18,379 nucleotides of DNA from Oehlia diaphana. Taxonomy: Eukaryota > Glomeromycota > Glomeromycetes > Glomerales > Glomeraceae. Shown here piece after piece: positions 1 to 9,684 of this stretch. The notes under the pieces were generated by a model. The model was given only the letters and a program-made list of their open reading frames with translations. It did not search any database and was not told where the DNA came from. A program made the translations under genes and the position numbers. Location: assembly GCA_003833135.1 (NCBI GenBank), contig QZLH01000562.1, positions 53,313 to 71,691 on the forward strand, given 5' to 3'. Numbering within the stretch: position 1 is the stretch's first letter; every line of letters starts with the position of its first letter.

Positions 1-187
1 ATGTACTGGTAAAATTTAAATAAATAAAAAAAAAAATTATATAAAAAAATTTTTTATATCAACGCCATATTTGAGGTACAAATCTTTTTGCAACGGCCCA
101 TATCAGAGATTATCTTTTCCTTTTCAATGATAATAATACAAAATATCATTTTTTCTTTATTTTTTTTCTCTTTTACACGTTATAATA

Positions 188-2599
188 ACACAAATAAGGA
201 TAACTATAAGTGATGAAATAAAATATGAAATTTGTAATTATCAAATTAAAAACCCAAATATATCTCATGAAAATATTGCAATATATTTTAACTGACTTCA
301 TAATATAAATATTAAAAGATCAACAATATCTAAGATTTTAAAGGATAAAGTTTCTATAACAAATAATATTTCAATTCTAACTTATAGGCATCATGAAGTA
401 AAGTATCCTTTACTTGAACAAGCACTTTCTATTTAGGTAAAACAAGCATTATCAAAAAATATGATTTTATCAGATAATATTTTACAAGAAAAAGCTAAAG
501 AATTTGCACAGAATTTAAATATAGCAGAGAATGCTATTGGATTTTCAAATGGTTGGTTAGGTGGATTTAAATCACAAAATAATTTAAGCAAGCAACAAAT
601 ACATGGAGAATCCAATAGTGCGCCTTTATCTACATTACCAGAATTGCAGGTTAAGTTACAAAAATTAATTTCTAAATATGATCCAAATGATGTGTTTAAT
701 TTTGACGAAACTGGACTTTTTTATTGCATGACACCTAATTAAACACTCGCATCCAGACCTGTTTCTGGAACAAAGAAAGTAAGATCTTATACTTTATTAA
801 AATTATTTATTAAATTATATTCAATATGTTTTATTACTATAATAGGATAAAACTAGGATTACAGTACTTTTAAGGTGTAACTCAAATGGAACTGAAAAAA
901 TCAAACCACTTGTGATTGGAAATATGCAAAAACCTCATTATCTTCGTAAAATTAATATAAGTAATTTACCAGTTTCTTATTATTGGAATAAAAAAGCATG
1001 GATGACATAAGATATTTTTCGCCATTGGATTAAAATTCTTAATAATAAATTTCAGGTTCAAAAGCGGCAAGTTTTAATATTATTAAATAATACATCATCA
1101 CATTTAGAACCTAAGAAAAAAGAAGTAAATAATAATGAAGTAAATAATTTACTATTTATTTTGTATATATTTCTGTCTATAATTATAATTAATTTTAAAA
1201 TTAAACTTTAGCTTTACAATTCTGATGAAACTTCAGCTGCAGAATCGTCACATACAGCTAAAAATAAAAAAGGAAAAAAACGGGCAGTATCTAAACCAAA
1301 AAAATCTTGTCAACTACACAGGTTGAAATGTTAAAAATTAGCCATTAATCAGTCACCAATCGGGTAGCTGATTGGTGACCGGTTGGTGACTGATTGGTAT
1401 TTTTACCAAATACTGACACCAATCAGGCAGTTTGCTAACTTTTGATCCAGTAATCAGAAAATTATAAAATATAGTTCATTGGAATCTTCTCAATAAGATG
1501 AATCTAATGGTAATAAAATTGTATTTCTAGGATTAATACTTGGTGAGATATTAAGTAAAATATAAAAATAAAAATATACTATTTATATTTTATTTAACAT
1601 TTTATTAACTATTAATCCTAAAAATACAATTTAACTACCATTAGATTCGTCTTGTTGAGACGATTCCAATGAGCTATATTTCATCCTTTTTTGATCACTA
1701 GATCAAAAGCTAGCAAACTATCTGATTGGTGACGGTATTTAGCGAAAATGCCAATCAGTCACCAATTGGTCACCAATTGGTCACCAATCAGCTATCTGAT
1801 TGGTGCCCGATTGGTGACTGATTGATGCCTGATTTTTCATATTTCAACCTGTGCTATTTGATGATTTATCTCAACCATTAGAACTTACAAATATTACTAT
1901 TAAATATCTTTTGCTTAACACTACTTCTCATTTGCAACCAATGGCCGGGATCAAGGTATAATTAATAATTTTAAGGTTAGCAATAATTTTGAATGTTATT
2001 TTTTGTTAGAACAATATAATTATTTTATTTTAATTAATTATCTATCATTTTTGAAAATATAGGTTAAATATAAACAATATTATTGTCGGTATTTAATAAG
2101 ACAATTTGACAATAGGGAAAATATGAGCCGGTAAATAAAATTTTTTTAACTGATAATTTATAATGTAATTATTTATTAATTAATTAATTTATTTATTTTT
2201 TAAAAAAAATCAAGAAAATTTAATTTATTAGAAGCAATTAATTATTTGTCAGACGCATGGTTAGATGTATCACAAAATATAATTTCAAACTATTGGGCTA
2301 AAGCAGGAATTTTGCCATCAGTAAATCATGTCCAAAGAGAAGTTGCATCTGATCAAATTGACATGGAATTAGATATTGAATTTGAAGAAATTGAAAAACT
2401 TCTTGAGATTTTACCTGATATGGGTACACCTTTTTTAGATGATATTGATTATTATATAAAAGAATTGGAAGAACTACTGGTTGAAGAATTTTTAGATGAT
2501 AAACAAATTATCGAATATGTTACTAAAGATTCTAGTGAGGAAGTTATTAGTGATAGCAAACCTGAACTGGAAATAATTAGCATAAAAAAAATGGTATAA
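188..2599 (+). pseudogene. Tigger/CENP-B-like DDE transposase pseudogene with four introns
   Basis: Read in order, the pieces give an N-terminal helix-turn-helix (from ISDEIKYEICNYQ at about 206), a Tc5-type DNA-binding domain (EKAKEFAQNL, SNGWLGGFK), the first DDE aspartate in NFDETGLF (near 700), GTEKIKPLVIGN, AWMT, and the second motif written LLNNTSSHL, where an aspartate is expected at the first N. After the inserted foldback element comes LLLNTTSHLQPMAGI, where the family has QPLDAGI, so the third aspartate is also missing. Introns fitting GT...AG and restoring the family alignment are 779-845, 1140-1211, 1956-2062 and 2131-2214. The C-terminal exon (2215-2599) is open and acidic. In-frame stops occur near 292, 433, 740 and 1006. 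The 93-codon and 117-codon open stretches at 461-742 and 2246-2599 are fragments of this pseudogene. Family identity is confident; exact exon edges are inferred. Confidence 0.85.
1317..1853. mobile_element. 537-bp palindromic foldback (MITE-like) element inserted in the Tigger transposase
   Basis: The ends are CACAGGTTGAAAT (1317-1329) and its exact complement ATTTCAACCTGTG (1841-1853). Similarity of the two arms continues inward almost to the centre near 1585, so nearly the whole element is one imperfect palindrome. The outer part of each arm carries reiterated ATTGGTGAC / GTCACCAAT motifs (about 1353-1430 and 1720-1835). The element is flanked by CTA on both sides (1314-1316 and 1854-1856), a 3-bp target duplication. 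Removing the element and one CTA rejoins the transposase frame. There is no coding capacity. A 3-bp duplication fits CACTA or PIF/Harbinger-type mobilisation, but the TIR does not allow a firm family call. Confidence 0.85.
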
Positions 2600-2916
2600 G
2601 GTTTGAAAACCTTTATTTCTTTTTTACCTAACAATCTGATCATTCAGGTTTTTGTTCTGAAGATTTAAAAATTTTAACAAATATTCAAAATTAATGAACG
2701 TCAAATTATTTGAAAGTAAAAAACAAACTTCTATTGACTTTTTTTTCAATTAATTTGCATGTTAATAAATAAAATATAATAATGGCATTAATAAAATATC
2801 TTATTTTCTTTTTGTGATTAATGTTTGTATTTATAAAAAAACTCTATATAATAACTGCATTGTAATTTTAATATGAATGGTGATCATAAATGGGTTTTTA
2901 TTATACAATCACCTAC

Positions 2917-2959
2917 TTATAATCACCAATTTTTGACTGACCGAAAGTGGTGATTATAA
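2917..2959. repeat. Subterminal hairpin of the first Tigger element
   Basis: TTATAATCACCA at 2917-2928 is the exact complement of TGGTGATTATAA at 2948-2959, with a 19-nt loop. The right half overlaps the terminal inverted repeat, so this is probably a second transposase-binding site in inverted orientation rather than a terminator. Confidence 0.6.
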
Positions 2960-2972
2960 ACAGGTCTGACTG
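2949..2972 (-). repeat. Right terminal inverted repeat, Tigger copy 1
   Basis: The minus-strand reading begins CAGTCAGACCTG and continues to ATCACC. TA follows at 2973-2974. The CAGTC start is typical of pogo/Tigger termini. Confidence 0.7.
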
Positions 2973-3695
2973 TATATATTTCATTTGTTTATCTAAAAAT
3001 TCAGGAAAAACTTATCAGTTATTATATTTTTTTTGTATTTATTTTTATGTATAATTCTTGTAAAATTCTTTAAAATAAGTGTTATTTTATATCTGTATCT
3101 AATTATTTTAAGCTTTTCTTTTAAAAAACTTTTATTTTTCATGAAAAATTATGAATTAAAGGTTTATATACCGTATGTATATAAATTTTATTCTCAAAAA
3201 AATCAGATTTTCTTTATTAAATTTTATCAGTTATATTATTTTTATATATATTTTAAAGGGTTTTATTTTTTATCACACCTGCGTTATATCGCATCCTATA
3301 ATATGTTACATATAAATCAAAAATGACATTCTAAATCCTTTTTGATATATTAAGAAAACTTGTAGAACAGTCAAAAATACATATAGTATAAGGTTTCTTA
3401 TAGTACATAATAAGTGCATAAGGTCTCACACAAGGATTTTTTAAAAAATGGAAAATCTTAACGAAGTCATGTGATCAAAATGATTGATACAGAACAATGA
3501 TAATTAAGTTAAAAAATTCAGTATAAATTTCATATACACAATTTTCATTCCGTATACATAAATTTAAGATTAGTACTAATTTTAATATTTAATATTTAGT
3601 AATTTAAAAATTTAGTAAAATAAATTTAATTTTTATAAAATAAGTAAAAAAATTATATATAAATATATTTTAATTTAAAATGATTTAACTTAATT
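2973..3695. other. AT-rich spacer without recognisable gene
   Basis: This stretch is dominated by A/T runs. A 97-codon open frame at 3033-3326 (plus) is made almost entirely of Phe, Tyr, Leu, Ile and Lys, as expected from random AT-rich sequence, and resembles no family I know. No tRNA or promoter was recognised. Confidence 0.5.
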
Positions 3696-3871
3696 ATATA
3701 TACTATTTAAATTATTTTGAATACTACTATAATTATAAGTAAAATTCCTATTTAATTATAGTATTTTAAGTTACTTGGCATTTTATATAGTAAATTACAT
3801 ATAAAATGAATTAATTATAGCATTTCAAATTGTAATTATAGCATTTTAAAATAATTTGAATAGTATATATA
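3696..3871. repeat. Imperfect palindromic AT-rich element
   Basis: The left arm at about 3697-3737 (ATATATACTATTTAAATTAT...) matches the complement of about 3831-3871 (...ATAATTTGAATAGTATATAT) with a few mismatches, leaving a central part of roughly 95 bp. It could be a small foldback MITE. No target duplication stands out because the flanks are low-complexity TA sequence. Confidence 0.45.
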
Positions 3872-4500
3872 TATATTTAAATAATTTAAACATCTAGTAA
3901 ATTTTATATAATTATATAATTTTATAAAAAGAAATGATTACAATCAAAAATATAAGAAACATTATAAAAAATGTAAAAAAACTTAATCATAATATCCAAA
4001 TAAATAAAATCTGTATAAAGTGAAATAAATAATAGCACAAATAATTTTTTTATTTTTTTAATTCAAATTATTAATCAAAAAATCAAGTTAGCAAAACTCT
4101 AATATAATTTTTTTAATAATATTTTTTTTTATAAAAAGAATGTAAATATAATTATATTTGTATTTAAAGATATAAATAAAAAAACCAAATCCTAAATATA
4201 GTATTAAATATTCTATAAATATTATTTTATTTAAAATTCAAATTTCAAACTAGTAATTTTATTTTTAAAATCTAATTAAATTATATAAATATTATAAAAT
4301 TAAAAATTTTAATTAGAAAATAATAAATAATTAATAAATAAACTGCATTACAATTAATAACAAATAATTCAGATAATAAGAAAATATATTTTCATAATTA
4401 TTTATGTCATAGAAGTTTGAGGTTCACAATCATCATAATATAAGTATTATCTGAATATTAACTTGTATACTTACAATTAAACTAATTGTTTTTGATCAAA
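3872..4500. other. AT-rich low-complexity spacer
   Basis: Mostly ATAAT/TTTAA-type sequence with stops in every frame. I see no gene, RNA or clear repeat boundary here. Confidence 0.5.
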
Positions 4501-4514
4501 ATTTCATAAATTAC

Positions 4515-5025
4515 CTAGATATAAAATAATTCTAGCAGAGAAGGAATCCGCTTCATAAACGGATCTATAGTGATATCTGTTTGACAATTATCACAATTAT
4601 CAAGTTAAAAACAAGTTCCTACCTTCAAATTGGATCTGGGTAGTGTTATTAAGGACTTCGATCATTTGCATTAATTTCATTTCCGAAGGCAATACAATTA
4701 GACAAGTTATTTAGACGAAATCGGCGAAATCATTTCCTATAATGATAAATTTTGGAAAATATCCTTATAATTAAACTTTTCTATATTATTATTATTCTCA
4801 ATATCGGGTGCAAGTAATAAGAGCATTGTTTGACACTTACTTTCTTCCTTTTATATACGGAAGTATATACCCTCGTGTCCAGTGATACTTGAAACTGAGA
4901 GGACAATAATCGTTTATCTGTGAATTGATTAGCTGACGTGATGATTTTTTATTGTAAATTATTTTCGATCCTGGATTCTTACCTCGCGAGGAAGGGGTAC
5001 CCACGCTTTTACGATTTATTTTATG
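4515..5025 (-). other. Possible spliced transcript of unknown nature (exon-like pieces)
   Basis: This part has more G+C and CpG than its flanks and several good splice signals on the minus strand. One chain runs from a piece ending at TCGCGAG|GTAAGA (about 4983-5013), through 4841-4917 (acceptor TTCACAG, donor GTAAGT; reads KRLLSSQFQVSLDTRVYTSV), to 4707-4736 (EMISPISSK, stop). A separate possible two-exon 39-residue ORF is 4623-4680 plus 4515-4576 (starts MKLMQMIEVLNNT, ends RIPSLLELFYI) across a 46-bp intron. I found no start codon for the first chain and recognise no family. It may be a small gene, a spliced non-coding RNA or chance. Confidence 0.22.
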
Positions 5026-5408
5026 TTACTTGTCAATTTATATTTTTTTATTCTTAAATTGCAAATGAGCAACGTCAAATACCATTAATGCTTCTATCAA
5101 ATATTTTCTGACGCAAAAATGTTAAAGGGATGAGTCTAATTCAATACTTTTTATTCCATTCCTTTACCTATCTTAGTACAAGTTTATGATATATCCGCGT
5201 TAAAGGAGGACAACATTATTAAGTTGATTAAATAGTAACAAATAAATTTACGTAGTTAAGAAACACATAAAAATGTAGTCGTCACTTTACGGACTTAATT
5301 CAAGTCTCTTTTGTACTTCTCCGGTTTCTTCTATTAATATAGTATTATACAGTATATAGGACATAAGAAGAACAGATGTTATTCATTAATTAAGTTGTTA
5401 TGAATTAC

Positions 5409-6447
5409 TTACTCGGCTTCATTTGTCCCTTCATCATTACTTGAATCTATATTACTTGTCAAATCACTACCATCATCTAACAAATCTTTTTTTTTTATAT
5501 TGTTGTTCTTTTGTGTAGTTTCCTCACTTTCCTGTTTCTGTTGTCCATTTATATTTGTATCGCTTTGTGATAAAATATTACTCCTATTATTTTCTATATT
5601 AACAGAAACAACTTCTCTAAATATTTTGGAACGTTTAGAATGTTTTCGTTTTCCTCTAGATCCGATTCCCTCACTATTAATATCAGTCTCAATTTCATCA
5701 TTATCACTATGTGATATATCGTTCATAATACCATTATGTGATGGTATTTCAACAATAATTCCATTTCCGGGTGAAGAATTGACAACTGCGGATGAAGTTG
5801 GTCCTGATAATTCTTCATCAACTGATTGTATTACTTTATCAAATTTTTTGTTTCTTTGTCCAGCTTGGAACACTAGAGAAAAAAAATCAATTTAGAAAAT
5901 AGTTCGTACTAAAATAATTTTTTTTTTTTACAGAACGAAACAAGAAGGTAAAGGTTTCGTGAACGTACGTACAACTCAATTCTTCTTTTAATCTCGGTAA
6001 AAACTCTTCAAAATCACCATCCTCTAGAGCTTTAAATACGTCCCCAGGTTGTATGTTTTTACGGTTTTTACTTTTTGCCATGCGATTAGCGCTGTTAGTT
6101 AATTGAATTAAGGAACCGATTTTTATATAAATGATGGTAAAAATACGAAAACATGAAAAAAGGGATACACAGAGGTAATATGACTAATAAATACAGTCGT
6201 TGATCTTATCACAGCTAGTTTCGCATCATCTTGTATTGTGTTATTACCTAGCTTTTTTGTTAATACAGAATGTATCTATCTTAAGGTTATATAAATAAAT
6301 ACGCGTGAAAAAAACTATTTAACTTACAGCGTTATTTATAAGTTTTGTTATTATTGAATTTGGCATGTCCAAATCTTCTATCTCTTTTACTACTTTTTCA
6401 TAGTCAACTTCACCTTCTGAACTAAAATCCTCTTCCGAACTTATCAT
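5409..6447 (-). CDS. DPB4: DNA polymerase epsilon histone-fold subunit Dpb4/POLE3 (four exons)
   Basis: Exons 6447-6328, 6251-6169, 6091-5973 and 5872-5409 join in frame to 261 residues. After an acidic N-terminus, the histone fold starts at LDMPNSIITKLINNA (about residue 26), a close relative of the POLE3 start LNLPNAVITRII. It continues through TIQDDAKLAVIRSTTVFISH to a last helix with NIQPGDVFKALEDGDFEEFL, the position of the POLE3 segment TLNASDVLSAMEEMEF. The C-terminal exon adds a long polar tail with a basic patch (GSRGKRKHSKRSK) and acidic runs, making the protein longer than human POLE3 (147 residues). In known systems this protein pairs with Dpb3/POLE4 in the polymerase epsilon holoenzyme, and in ISW2/CHRAC-type chromatin remodellers; both roles are nuclear. 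The start at 6447 is the first in-frame ATG. Donors are GTAAGT, GTATCC and GTACGT. The stop TAA lies inside a GAGTAAGT sequence that could itself act as a donor, so an alternative C-terminus is possible. Confidence 0.9.
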
Positions 6448-7169
6448 TTTTATAAAATGAATAAAGTAGTTTGATAAGGAATTAGCAAAGAGTTTAAACA
6501 AAATCGAATTAAAATTATTGTTTTGTTGTACAAAAATTTAGCCAATAGCGTTGACTAGAGAAACTCTCACAAATTTGTTAATATTTATTATTTCATATGA
6601 TGTTTAGATTTATATATGAATCATAAATTTTCAATTGAATGGTAGTTATATTGAATTGATGTATGAATTAAACCGTAATGAATCTTATTGATGTATTTGT
6701 AATGCGAAAATTTTAATAGATTAAATAAATTAAAAAATATCACTTATCCTTACACTATTTGTTTAGAAACCACTGCTATAAATATAATATTTGAGGATAC
6801 TATTAAAGTTCAACAATTTTAATTATTAATAGTTAATATTTGTACTTGCTTAACAAATGCTTGGCTTCATAGCTCTTAATATGCGCCGAAATTATTGTTG
6901 TCCGCAGTAAGTAGGTCAGTTACACAAATAACCACAACTCATTTAGTAATTCTAATAATGAGAAGCAAATCTTTAAAACAAACATGCAGTGTAACGATGT
7001 TACAGTATGCTTGCGAATTTAATATTATTACATATAAGGTAAATTTTCTATTTATTTTAGCATAGTAAAAGTTCAAATGTATCTTTTTGTGCTATTAAAA
7101 TCAGATTATACTGTAACAAATTCTTTCTAGATTCTAATATTATTATACCCAAACTTAACCATTCTCCGT
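6448..7169. other. Intergenic region between DPB4 and the unknown gene
   Basis: It holds the presumed promoter and leader of DPB4 (AT-rich, with a TTTTATAAAA run just upstream of its ATG at 6447) and, at the far end, the 3' flank of the 614-residue gene. Nothing else was recognised in either strand. Confidence 0.5.
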
Positions 7170-9445
7170 TTAAACAGCTGGTAGAGCGGCTTCCATGTTC
7201 CTTAAACTTTTAAGTAAAGGACGCATTCTTTGTTCTAAAAGCTGTTCCATCCCAGAATATTCAATTACCTGGAGAGATAATTTGCATAAATAAATAATTC
7301 ATCATTTTATAATGTTATCGCAAAACAAATATCTTACCCTATTAACAAACTTCACCACAAATTCAGAATACATATATAAAAAGTTAGCAGGACCAGTAAC
7401 ACTATTAATTTTTGGTTTAGTGATATGTTCACATAATCTTAATCCTGCTTCAACTAAACTCCCAGAAAAATTTTCAGTAATCTTTAAATTTTGTTGTAAT
7501 TCAAATTGAGAGAATAATCCTTGATTATCACCGTGATTATACACCATATAGGAATCTTGTCCATCAACATCTTGTATAATACGCAAATGATGTAAAATAT
7601 GATTAATATTATCACAAATATGCATCAATCTAACTTCAGCACTTCGCGCTTTATTTTCTATTTTGTCAATTTGTGATAAACCCCAATTAATATATGAAGT
7701 CGCAAGAACAATACTGGATAAAGTGAGTTTGTTGTTAGGACTTCCTATTAATTGAATTATTTGACTTGTGATTTTTATACACATCCTTACATTGTCCATG
7801 AGCTTTTTGTTTAATTTAATATAAATATAAGTAGTATAAGTACGTGCGATTTATAAATACATTTTTGGAATTATTATTAACTTGAATACCTCGGCAATTT
7901 TCGTGTCATCCACAGAAAATATTTGATCATACTTGTTTAATTCATTATTCATCATCGCTGAACAATGAAAAGCTAACCCGAATAACCATTGTTTAATCGC
8001 ATAAATCCAAGTCTCTTCTATTGGAAATCCGAAGACTTTCCATGCTAACCCAGATTGTTGTAAAATCTCTCCATATAAAGATTTCTTAAATTCCAAAACT
8101 TCTTGAATTCGTTTCAAATCTGAACCAATGTTCTCGCTTTTAGGGTATTCAGAATTCACAGTAGCTTTCATATCTTCAATTATCTCAACATATTGAACAA
8201 TATTTTCTAAATTCCTTTCCAAAGTTTGCCATTGTGGAAAGATTTGCTATTAAAAAAATATATTATCAGATTTTGTTTATTATAAGATCAACAATTTCGC
8301 CTAAAATGATCTGTCTGTATTAATTCATTTAATAACTATGAATCATTTGAGTTTAGCTGACTTACTATAAATGGTTTGCAATAATCACACCTTAGCCAAT
8401 CAGCATTCAACAAGAATCTGTCAATTAAAACTTGAATATCATTATAATTGTTTGGAATCGAATTATGGAGTATATTGAGAGATGTTTCCACATCATGACA
8501 TCTCTCTTGAAATTGGGTTTGAAAATCCATCAATGGAATATTCTTTTTCTGAGCTTGTAATTCAATCCAATCAGTCATTGAAACATCCCAATAATTTTCA
8601 TTACTAGAATGTGATAATATACGACGCAACATTTGCATCCTAGCAGGCTCATGAACTAATTTATCTCTCCCGCCTGATAAATCACTCATGAAATTATCGG
8701 TTATTTCCATATCAGAAGTGCTGCAGCTAGTTATAGTCGATTGTTTAATGCACTTGCCACCAAAAATTCGACGAGAACAATGTTTGTAATTACGATTAGA
8801 TAAGCTTGATGAATTTATTGACGGGGCAAATGTAAAGTCTAAAGAACTTTGCTGCGTGTTTGATGATTCTCCATCATTCAATTCATCTTCTGCAAAGGAA
8901 AGACTTCTAGCTAGTTTCGAAGATAAAGAATTTGAAATCTTTTGTGCTTTGATTTTACGTTGATTATCCTCCTCACGTTTTCGCTTGAGAGGTGACAAGC
9001 TACTATAAGGAATTTCGAAGTTCTCTACCGGCATTGAATTTACTGTCAAAATTAAGACATTAAAAGAGAATTGAATATTTTATATGCTAAAGGAATGAAT
9101 GGCCGTAAGAATCAAATTTACATACAGTTTGTTCTTCTCTCGGCATTCTCGTCTACTTCAGTGCTACTCAACTTTAAAGGCATTCCGCTCTCATCTAATA
9201 GAATATTCTCTAATTTGTTAAAAAAAAAATGTGTCAGATATTACGTATAAGGAATAATGAAACGAATAACTGAAAATTATACCGAGCGCAGTAAGCAAGG
9301 TGTTTATGGCATTCTCCCAAATTTTTTTGAAAGTAAGTGTTAAAACCGTGTTTTCCTTTTCAAACTTCATTGTAGAGATTTGTGCCACGGGGTTTGCAAC
9401 TTTAATAGAATCAGAATCAACAAAAGGTTTTTTAGTCATCGCCAT
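7170..9445 (-). CDS. Uncharacterised 614-residue protein, probably nuclear (six exons)
   Basis: Exons 9445-9283, 9209-9126, 9042-8366, 8246-7890, 7802-7338 and 7268-7170 join without a stop into 614 residues. Every intron is GT...AG (donors GTATAA, GTATGT, GTAAGT, GTATTC, GTAAGA) and all phases agree, which is strong evidence for a real gene. Residues 102-117 (KRKREEDNQRKIKAQK) look like a bipartite nuclear localisation signal, followed by a Ser/Asn-rich, probably disordered stretch to about 200. From about residue 220 to the end the protein is mostly amphipathic helix (for example WDVSMTDWIELQAQKK and QTQFQERCHDVETSLNIL) and closes with MRPLLKSLRNMEAALPAV. No catalytic motif or membrane segment is seen. 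I do not recognise the family; an all-helical scaffold or complex subunit is a guess. The start is the first in-frame ATG; an in-frame stop lies upstream. A second ATG lies two codons later. Confidence 0.8.
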
Positions 9446-9638
9446 CTTCGTCTTCCAAAAATATATCGTCGTCGTCTTGAAAATCAACTAAGACAACACA
9501 AGTAACAAACAAGCCGATGCTAACGGCAAAGATGAGTAAAAGAAATTGAGGCTGGAGAAGTTTTTTGCTTGCTTTTAAGTAAAGTTTTGGATACGAAGTA
9601 CGCGGCACAGATGGTGGAGTGGAAAGCGACAGGACCAT
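9432..9638 (-). CDS. 68-residue single-pass membrane ORF overlapping the next start codon (uORF or small gene)
   Basis: The ORF starts with ATG at 9638 and ends with TAA at 9434-9432, overlapping the first 14 nt of the 614-residue gene in another frame. A Ser/Pro-rich and basic N-terminus (about residues 1-30) is followed by one hydrophobic segment (about 32-51, FLLLIFAVSIGLFVTCVVLV) and a very acidic tail (DFQDDDDIF, LEDEDGDD). Its codons are less AT-rich than the surrounding spacer, and a TATA-like box lies 38 bp upstream, so it would be the first ATG of the transcript. It may be an upstream ORF that limits translation of the downstream gene, a small membrane protein, or chance. I recognise no homologue. 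Confidence 0.4.
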   Translation of the reverse strand: MVLSLSTPPSVPRTSYPKLYLKASKKLLQPQFLLLIFAVSIGLFVTCVVLVDFQDDDDIFLEDEDGDD

Positions 9639-9675
9639 GACTATCGAGTCAGAGAAAATATTTTTGGATCCATGA

Positions 9676-9684
9676 CTTTATATA
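9676..9684 (-). promoter_or_regulatory. TATA-like box for the minus-strand transcript
   Basis: The minus strand reads TATATAAAG here, 38 bp before the ATG at 9638. A start of transcription about 30 bp downstream would fall near 9650 and make the membrane ORF the first reading frame. Confidence 0.45.

Larger units (their letters stand above)
1..2972 (+). mobile_element. Decayed pogo/Tigger-type DNA transposon, left end not seen
   Basis: The region holds a broken Tigger transposase (188-2599), about 370 bp of 3' flank and a right terminal inverted repeat at 2949-2972. Read inward on the minus strand the TIR begins CAGTCAGACCTGTTTATAAT and is followed outside by TA, the target dinucleotide of the Tc1/mariner/pogo superfamily. 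No matching left TIR is visible between position 1 and the coding start, so the left end is either outside the window or lost. A separate foldback element is inserted at 1317-1853. Many stop codons show the copy is inactive. Confidence 0.8.

Noticed and set aside
433..615. Minus-strand ORF opposite the first Tigger transposase
   Set aside because: Shadow of the transposase reading frame on the plus strand.
1330..1840. Repeated ATTGGTGAC motifs as a CRISPR-like array
   Set aside because: The motifs are irregularly spaced, lie in both arms of a palindrome and have no unique spacers; the host is a eukaryote.
2452..2643. Minus-strand ORF opposite the Tigger C-terminal exon
   Set aside because: Antisense shadow of an acidic, Glu-rich coding exon.
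3033..3326. 97-codon plus-strand ORF rich in Phe/Tyr/Ile/Leu
   Set aside because: Composition is what poly-A/T sequence gives by chance; no family resemblance, promoter or conserved motif was seen.
5500..5895. 131-codon plus-strand ORF
   Set aside because: Antisense shadow of DPB4 exon 4, which has family support and spliced context.
7312..7509. Plus-strand ORF opposite exon 5 of the unknown gene
   Set aside because: Shadow; the minus-strand frame is part of a six-exon chain with consistent phases.
9300..9491. Plus-strand ORF opposite exon 1 of the unknown gene
   Set aside because: Shadow of the minus-strand coding exon and the overlapping membrane ORF.
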